Shown: piece after piece, positions 57,290 to 64,000 of the stretch
How positions within the stretch are numbered: position 1 is the stretch's first letter
Layout of the letters: every line of letters starts with the position of its first letter
DNA from: Saccharum officinarum
Taxonomy: Eukaryota > Streptophyta > Magnoliopsida > Poales > Poaceae
Length of the DNA: 64,000 nt
Assembly: GCA_020631735.1 (NCBI GenBank)
Contig: CM036201.1
Coordinates: 70,883,394 to 70,947,393 of the forward strand
Direction of reading: 5' to 3'
The notes under the pieces: generated by a model
What the model saw: the letters and a program-made list of their open reading frames with translations, nothing else
Databases searched by the model: none
What the model was told of the DNA's origin: nothing
Program-made: the position numbers and the translations under genes

Positions 57290-57458
57290 GTACACTGTGA
57301 TGATCCGAATAAAACCGTCATGAGTTAGTGGGCCATGAATATCCACTGGTGCACATCCATGACGGAAAAAGAATTATCGTCACAGTTTGCGTCTGTCAAT
57401 GACGGTTTGTAAATCCATCATCGAGAATCCGTCACGGATTAACAAGTTTCTTGTAGTG
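57290..57458. mobile_element. CACTA-type terminus (ends AAGTTTCTTGTAGTG)
   Basis: Read inward the end is CACTACAAGAAACTTG, the classic En/Spm-type terminal inverted repeat. Inside it lie CCGTCA/TGACGG motifs in both orientations (about 57315-57440), as expected of subterminal repeats. This family differs from the GCCGAGTGC one. The matching left end was not found, so it is probably a truncated or small non-autonomous element. Confidence 0.65.
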
Positions 57459-59985
57459 GTCACCTGTGCGGTTAGTTATCACCTGCACTATATATATGCT
57501 ACTTGTTCTCCATGTTACCGGGCCTGTATTTTGCAGTTTAATTGAGGACCAAAGGCCAGAAACCCTGCTCCTGTCATTGCTTCAGAACAAGAACTTATCT
57601 ATGAGCTCCTGGTACATCCCATACCTAGCTTACACTTTTAGATAGCTAGCTGCACAAATAATGCAAGTGTACGCAGGCATTTAAAAAACTAGCCACTGCT
57701 GTGACAACAATCGTTCATGGTCATCAACAGTGGACCCCTTCAGCTAGGTTAGCAATCGATACTTATCACTTATTTTCATTGAAGTTTGAGAATGCAGCTT
57801 TCAAGCTCTAGGTTGTCAATGCTTCTATGAGGAGGACTGATTAGGGCATGTTCTTTAAGCTGATCTGAGTTCCTTAGTGCTGAATAGATTAGCAGTTCCT
57901 GGACAAGGAATTGTTTGGTTTTTGCGTCATGCTTTTCTAGATAATGCATACTGTGAATCTGGCCCCTGGACATGGCCGTCCGCTAGCTGAACAGCAAGGG
58001 TCATGACCGGAGCTAGACGCCTCGTGCCACCGGCCATTGGTGTCGTAGCCAGCCCTCGACACTAGTGAATTTTCAGAATCGTATTGAAGCATAGTTTTAG
58101 TTTTTTTTTCCATGCTATTAGTCTTCTTCCGGGTGGACTGTTTTTTCATGCCTATTGTGACTTTGTTGCTTTTATTTCCTCTCTTGGTTGTAAGGGTCTG
58201 AGCCCAATGGCTCCAGTTTTTATTGGCTCTCGGCTTGTACTATCTCTCGATGGTAGAGGGTGGAACTTTGTTTCCTTATCTATGAGAGCATTTAAAAACC
58301 TAGAGTGGTTAGACAAAGAGAGGCAAGACAAGTGGTGGACAGGGGATGAAATCGATCGAGGACAACGAACTAAAGCATATCTTTTGGATTTTGTTCTGTG
58401 CTCACCATGTCGCTGCACATTTCACTTTTATAAGCTTGTGGTAGTTTTTTTAAAAAAAATTGATACACAATCATAGGGATTTAAGAAACTTCATTCACCA
58501 GACGTATCATTGGTGGCCAGAGATCGAGAATAATGCACCAGGGCTTCTGTAATATAAAGTCAATCTGGTCGTCGCACACATTACTTATTTTGCCATGCTG
58601 TGTTGTGAGACCGGAATAAGTGGACAGTAGATAGTGATCGTGCCAATGATGGAAATGGATCTGGACATGAGCATAGGATGCCCAGGCTGTTATATATTTA
58701 TGACTGGCATGAATCGGTTTTCTTGGACTTGTTACGTGGGTGAACTATTGAGCTTATGAACAACCAAACAACACAAGTTTGCTCTCAATATGCATTTCGT
58801 GGACTTATTCTATAATTTGGTGACAATTTATTTAGTGGTAGCTGATGAGACTATCAGCTGTGAGGTGCGTGTAGTGATGTCATGAATCTTGAGACCTTTT
58901 GGATAGGTCCTTCAAATGTGTTTATAGGGGTAAGGTGTGTGTTCACAGAACTGAGAGTATTTGCAAACTCGTGAGAGAAGTACTATATATGATTAAACAA
59001 TAAGATACAAGATCAGCTATGACAGCATTTACATAACAAATGATGACCATACTCTCAAGTGCAATAATATAATTTGGGCATATAAATATAATTGGGTGTT
59101 CGATAATTGGGCCCATCTACATAGAAAAATTTCAGCCCCTATGCATAAAAGACGTCAGGCACTTCTGAGGATAGGAACCAGGAAGAAGATCAGAGGATTG
59201 AAGATGGGAGCATAACTTGGATGATTAAATAGAGATAATTATTATAAGGTTTAAACTCCAATGTCCTCTCTGGTTGCTCAGGTCTTCTTATACCTGCAGG
59301 ATATGATCATTATTGCTCGGTGTACTGTGTTCGCTGTTTTCCAAGAGCTCCTGATACCTCCCACGCCTATTGCTCGATCTGCCCCAATGCATGTTGCTTG
59401 ACATGCAACCCATGCCTCCTGTGGGAATTCTACTAGCAACCGAACAACTAGGGAACAAAAAGTGTGTTTGGCTTAGGTTGGATCGATGCTAGTTGTTGCT
59501 CGTTGCTCATTCAGACCTCAATCAAATGGTGGTGATGTCCCCACTTTTCATTTTCATGACAAGCTAGTATATATTACTTTTGTCTGGTATCATTTAGGCG
59601 TCCAGATATATATTAAGTTCTCAATTTTGAATTTCAATTTTTAGAAGTTTTCAAATACCCATGGATAGAGACGTGCTATAGATTAAAGTTATAGTGCTCG
59701 ACAAGATCTAAAACATTGTAGTAGAAAATTTTCACAATTAAGATACTTTACGAGTTCAAATATTGATTACAAGATTCGTAACTATTAGTATAAGAGGACT
59801 GCATCATATGTATGGTAACAAGTGACTTTATGGTATGGTGGTAGGAGGCGGCTGCACTTGTGTGAAATGAACTAAAAAAAATCTTGTGATAGTTGTCAGT
59901 CCTGTAAACCTCTGACCACGTCAAAAAAATTCATATTTTTTTACAACTTCTAAACATTTTTTTAAAAGTCTGAAACTTATTTTTA
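57459..59985. other. Unrecognised intergenic sequence
   Basis: About 2.5 kb of moderately AT-rich sequence without convincing genes. The longest frame (58084-58476, plus, 130 codons) opens with a non-ATG codon and has no familiar motif. Near 59430-59510, 'ctagcaaccgaacaac' and 'ctagttgttgctcgttgctc' are roughly inverted, possibly a small decayed transposon end. Confidence 0.35.
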
Positions 59986-60278
59986 AGGATGGTTGACTAA
60001 GTCAACCACCCCAGAAAATCATTTATAGTGACCGTGGACTTCACAAAACTAACCACTCTTGAAAATTATTTTTAGTGGCCGTGGACTTCAGAAAACTGAC
60101 CCTGAAAATAGATTGTTCAGAGTGGTTGTATTGAGAGCACCGTTCTAAAATTCGATTTCTAGGAACGGTTTTAAACCGTCCATGAAAATCACTTAACAAT
60201 TGATGGCATAGTAAAGGTTTTGAGAACTGCCCTGAAGATCGTTTTTGACCATGAGCAGAAGTCATTTGGGTAGTAGTG
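59986..60278. mobile_element. CACTA-like terminus (ends TTTGGGTAGTAGTG)
   Basis: The inward reading is CACTACTACCCAAATG. Upstream are repeated 'agtg(a/g)ccgtggacttca' and 'aaccactcttgaaaa/agtggttg' units (60028-60140) in both orientations, the style of CACTA subterminal repeats. No partner end seen. Confidence 0.5.
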
Positions 60279-60947
60279 AACTAACCCATCTGACCCATAG
60301 CGCTACAGTAATTGTTGCAAGAGGAGGTAGAACTGCAAAAAGCCTTGTGAAGCATTCCCTTAGCATAGAGGAAAGAAGCAGGCTTGCGCTAGGGGCGCAA
60401 TTCAAAATGTTTTAGAATTGATGTGGGTAGGGTTGTTGTTGGTAAAATCCAGGCTGAACTGCATTTTTTCCACTTAATGTACATTACTACTCTGTTACAA
60501 TTTAAAGTAAAAATTCTTAATCATTGATCAACTTCATAAAAAAAATTACCAGCATCTACCACGTAAAATCTGTTTGATTAAATTCTCCATGGAATATGTT
60601 TGGAAAGTGATGCATTTATTCATACATGAAGATGATAATATTTTCAATTCAAACTTCATCAAACTTGAAGAAATTTGACTTAGTCTTTCATTTTAACATT
60701 TTTGAATAAGAGGATAATTTATATTCTTGGTGAAGATGAACTTTAGGCTATATTTGCTATTGTTCTATTTGAAAGAGGCACTAAAATGTGTCACGGATGA
60801 CATATGTGATATATATTAAGGAAAACAAGATATTTTCAGAGAGTATTCCTAAAAGCCTCTCCATGAGCTCCTAGAAAACACATGCCAAATCATAGGTTAA
60901 TCCAAATGCATAAATAAAAGGGTGCTAAACTTCTTCCTTTCACCAAA
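60279..60947. other. Unrecognised AT-rich sequence
   Basis: I see no coding region or terminal repeats here. Confidence 0.3.
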
Positions 60948-60949
60948 TA

Positions 60950-61207
60950 GCCCCTCTATCCCAAAATAATTGATGTTTGAGATTTGTCCTAAGATGAGCC
61001 ATTTTAAGTTTGGCCAAATTTATGGAAAATAATATCAATTTTTATAACACCAAACATATATAATATGAAAATATATTTCGTGATAAATGTATTTATAATA
61101 CTTGTCTGGTATCATAAACATTAGGACTTTTTGTATAAATTTGGTAAAACTTGAAATGGTTTGACTTAGGACAAACCTAAATATTAAATATGTTTTGACG
61201 GAGGAAG
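60950..61207. mobile_element. Stowaway-type MITE (258 bp)
   Basis: The ends are GCCCCTCTATCCCAAAATAA on the left and, complemented, CTTCCTCCGTCAAAACATAT on the right, close to the grass Stowaway consensus CTCCCTCCGTCCCAAAATAA. The inner arms also pair (GTTTGTCCTAAGTCAAACCA type). TA dinucleotides flank it (60948-60949, 61208-61209). It has no coding capacity; such elements are moved by Tc1/mariner transposases. Confidence 0.88.
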
Positions 61208-61239
61208 TAGTTTGTGATACTTTTGGTTGCAACTATTTA

Positions 61240-61556
61240 TTTTCGGTTGCGAATTACTTTTGGTTGCAACCATTTATAGAGACGGGCATCTTAAGATGGT
61301 TGCCTCTAAAAATCGATTTATAGATACGGATGCTTAGAACGCCTGCCACTATTAATAGCAATTTTTCATAGATGGACATCTACCTCTGAAAATTGGTTTA
61401 AAGAGACGGGCATCATAAGGCGACCGCTTCTGTTAATCGATGATTTTTAGAGAAGGGCATTTTTCTAGAGGCCACCCAGCTATCCACGTAGGCCATGCCC
61501 CGAAATATGCTACGCTAAACAGAGACGATGTCTCCCAAAACCATTTTGTAGTAGTG
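61240..61556. mobile_element. CACTA-type terminus (ends CCATTTTGTAGTAGTG)
   Basis: The inward TIR reads CACTACTACAAAATGG. Subterminal repeats of the type 'agagacgggcatc(t/a)taagatgg' and 'cgat(t/g)tatag' occur at 61275-61460. This is another CACTA family, with only one end in view. Confidence 0.65.
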
Positions 61557-61589
61557 TATGCCTAGACACAGGCCTGAAGGACACATTAT

Positions 61590-62013
61590 AATTTAGTCTG
61601 TCAAACGTCTTGAGGCACCATTTGTATGCATACTATCGCTGCTGGGCTTCCCAGAAGCAGCATACCCAAATCTGCAAGATCTCTTCCGATTTCCTCCTAT
61701 ATAGACATTCACCAAACCTAGTATTTCCCAGTTCCATATTATATACTAAAAGTTATGAAACTAAATCAGGAACGTCCATAGTTTACAGGTCAAACACTTG
61801 AAAAAAAAGCATATCAACACTAATTAAACATTGCCTGTGTAAATAGTTAATAAATTTATGAAAGCCAAATACTAGCAGCAGACAGAGTCAGAAACAACAG
61901 GCGTTGTCCATACAATTTTTGTATAACTCTTTGTATTGATGTCTAAAGGACACACATATATAACCCCTGTTTGTACAATAGAGTCCTTGAAGACACAGAT
62001 CAAATATAGTGCC
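61590..62013. repeat. Sequence X, copy 2
   Basis: Matches 13220-13751 with many differences (shared 'aagcatatcaacacta', 'agaagcagcatacccaaatc', 'attgatgtctaaagga'). It stops exactly at the start of LTR-C. Origin unknown. Confidence 0.55.
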
Positions 62014-64000
62014 TGTAACACCCTAAAATTTGCATTATTTTAAAATACGAGAATTTGATTTATTTACGCAATTTTGTGAGCATTTTAACCTAGAGAAATA
62101 ATAATTTTCATGGAATTAAAATAAGGTTAGACACATGCTTGCTCATACATGTTGTTGCATATTTTGTTTTGTATTGAATGTTGTTTGAGAATTTCAAAAG
62201 AGAATTCAAATTCTATTCAGATCTTTATTTGAAAATGCATTTGGAAAATTAAAAAAGGAAAAGAAAAATGGAAGTCTTCTTCATCTCTGTTTTGGCCCGA
62301 AGGCCTTCTCTCTTCCCTCCTTGGCCCAGCCCGCCTCTCTTTTCTTATTCGGCACGAAGCCAGCAAGCCAGCCCCTCTTGTCCGCGCGCCGCGCAACGGG
62401 CCGCCCTAGCTAACAAGTCGCAGGCCGCCTCGCCCCTCTTCTCTCTTTGTCTCGCTGCCACCCCAGGCCCGCTTGCTAGCAAGCCAGCCCATCTAGCTCG
62501 TTACCGAGCTGGACACCGCCAGAGGAATCCGCCTCTGCCCCGATGCCTTGTTTGGCTTGAACCGCACGCTTAGCCTCCTCTTAAATAGCAGCCGTGCATG
62601 CGCCGCCTTACCTCAACCCCAATCACGCTGCCGCCCTCAACTCGAGCCGCCGCAAGCCCTAGTCCGCCGCCGCCAAGCAAATCGTCGATTCCACCGCGTC
62701 ATCATCACCGTAAGCTTGAATACGAGCTTCGGGTTGCTGTTTGGAAGTTGCCGAGCCTCTTCTTCTCTTTCTTTTTCAATTTGGTTAGCTAATTGAGCAT
62801 CACCGCCGTGTACAGGAGCTTACCATCCGCCATTGGAAGCCGTACGACGTCTTCATCCAATTTCCATCGCTGCAATCCATCTAGGTGAGTTCGCGATCGT
62901 CTGCTCTTGCTCCCTGTGCTGTTGGTTCAACGAATCGTGCATTCTATTGCCGGATTGCTCAACGTCGGCGACACAGCCGCCGTCGAGCTACAGTGCCTGC
63001 CGGAATCCCCTCTTCTCTCCCTCAATCTAATCTTAGCCGTCCGTTTAAGATCTAACGAACGAGATCGGCCGATACCTCTTCGGCCTGTCGGTTTTCTAAA
63101 AGAGCCCCTCTATTTTTCTATAATTGAACCCGCAGTTCATAAGCGTAAAACCAAATTACGCTTTATTCTTTTGAAAACGTAAATTCATTCGGTTTAATTG
63201 AAAATACGTTTTTAATATTTAAAGGATTTATTTCAATCTTATTTTTATAAAATCTACGTTTTAACTCCGATTTGACCCGTTCAAGTTGCGTTAGGTTCAT
63301 AATTTCATAATCTACGTGTTAGTACTACTATTTAGTAGGTTTTCAACTTTTAAATTTCAAGATTAAATGTAATCTATTACTTTAATAAAGTAAATCTTGT
63401 TTAAATCATAACTTTTCCGTTTTAACTCCGATTTACGTGCAATTCGCGTTTGTGTGATCATAGCGAGATTTAGGTTCGTTTTACAAACTTTTCATCTTAT
63501 TTTACTATTGTTGGTGTTCTATTCTAATTGTAGCTTTGTTTGCTTTGCATGATTGCTCTTGGATGATTGTTGTGTGATGTGTTAATCGAGAATAGAAGGT
63601 GAGCAGTTCGTTAGTGATTAAGAGTACTATTACGAACCGGATCAACAGGATCAGCTAGATGAAGACAAGTATAACATGGGATTATCCTTGTTACCTAATC
63701 ACTTTAATTCACTTAATTCATTTTGCATGTGTCTCCTTGTTAAGGATGCCTTAGTATTGATCTTGTTCCTTGATTCCTATGGTTATAGTATTGGGTAGTT
63801 TGCTAGTGCTCACATAAACAATGATCTTGTAACTTGACTAATGATATATGCAATAACACTAAAAGATGATTTTTAGCAACAGGGAATAAGAGGGCTAGAG
63901 TTTTCTCTAGATTCCTCTCCATAAGGACTTATTTGTAAGCGAACATCCGGGACTTACAGTACAGCTGTGAGGGCTACATGGCTCTGGCTTTAGTCATATA
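62014..64000 (+). mobile_element. LTR-C: start of a Gypsy-type LTR, cut by the window edge
   Basis: Starts TGTAACACCCTAAAATTTGC, very like element A's LTR start. It follows the same plan: AT-rich start with a 'gttgttgcat' stretch, a GC-rich block with TTAAATAG (62581-62588) as a likely TATA box, an AT-rich middle, the 'aatagaaggtgagcag' donor context (near 63590), and the beginning of the shared LTR module (about 63915 to the edge). It is clearly diverged from LTRs A and B, so it belongs to a separate subfamily. Whether a full element follows cannot be seen. Open frames in the GC-rich block are not genes. Confidence 0.85.

Noticed and set aside
57273..57458. A complete small CACTA element starting at CACTAGAG (57273)
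   Set aside because: Beyond CACTA the left end does not match the right terminal repeat, and no 3-bp target duplication is seen.
58084..58476. 130-codon plus-strand frame
   Set aside because: Opens with a non-ATG codon, has no recognisable motif and no supporting context.

Overview
This is plant nuclear DNA and almost entirely nested transposable elements; I find no convincing host gene. The element types are a Sirevirus-type Copia element, chromodomain Gypsy elements with LTRs of about 2.8 kb that start TGTAACA, a CACTA element whose subterminal repeats read GCCGAGTGC, an Ac-like hAT and a Stowaway MITE. Together they point to a grass, most likely a panicoid of the Andropogoneae (sorghum, sugarcane, Miscanthus, maize). 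The genus is inference.

Layout. From the left edge to 12817 lies an old minus-strand Gypsy-type LTR (LTR-D). It was split by a complete but internally decayed Gypsy element (element A, 248-9111, perfect GAACC target duplication). An unrecognised stretch follows, including a diverged repeat (sequence X) that recurs at 61590-62013, and then a 0.5 kb piece of another minus-strand LTR (13752-14262). From 14263 to about 56420 runs a decayed minus-strand CACTA transposon. It was split at 14540/42720 by a Sirevirus Copia element (minus strand) and at 46625/52134 by a 5.5 kb minus-strand LTR. The Copia element was itself split by a hAT transposon (32343-38005) and by a young, almost intact chromodomain Gypsy element (element B, 17104-28934, perfect GTTCT duplication). 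The right part (56420-64000) holds a SINE-like unit, three isolated CACTA-type termini, one complete Stowaway MITE, sequence X copy 2 and the start of another Gypsy-type LTR that runs off the window.

Functional state. Element B is the only element close to working order. Its LTRs are about 99% identical by eye, the primer-binding site and polypurine tract are in place, and every catalytic residue of protease, RT, RNase H and integrase that I looked for is present. Its gag-pol frame is broken only by the loss of one G in a G run near 22905. It also carries an extra 234-codon ORF upstream of gag. The Copia, hAT and CACTA coding regions all carry nonsense codons, frameshifts or lost catalytic residues.

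The most interesting patterns are: a palindromic module kept in the 3' half of otherwise diverged LTRs; an array of ACCGGACGCG-type motifs just upstream of the Copia TATA box; a 200-bp-arm inverted repeat inside the CACTA subterminal region; and the extra ORF of element B. I found no sign of a defence system, a metabolic cluster or any wholly new kind of system.
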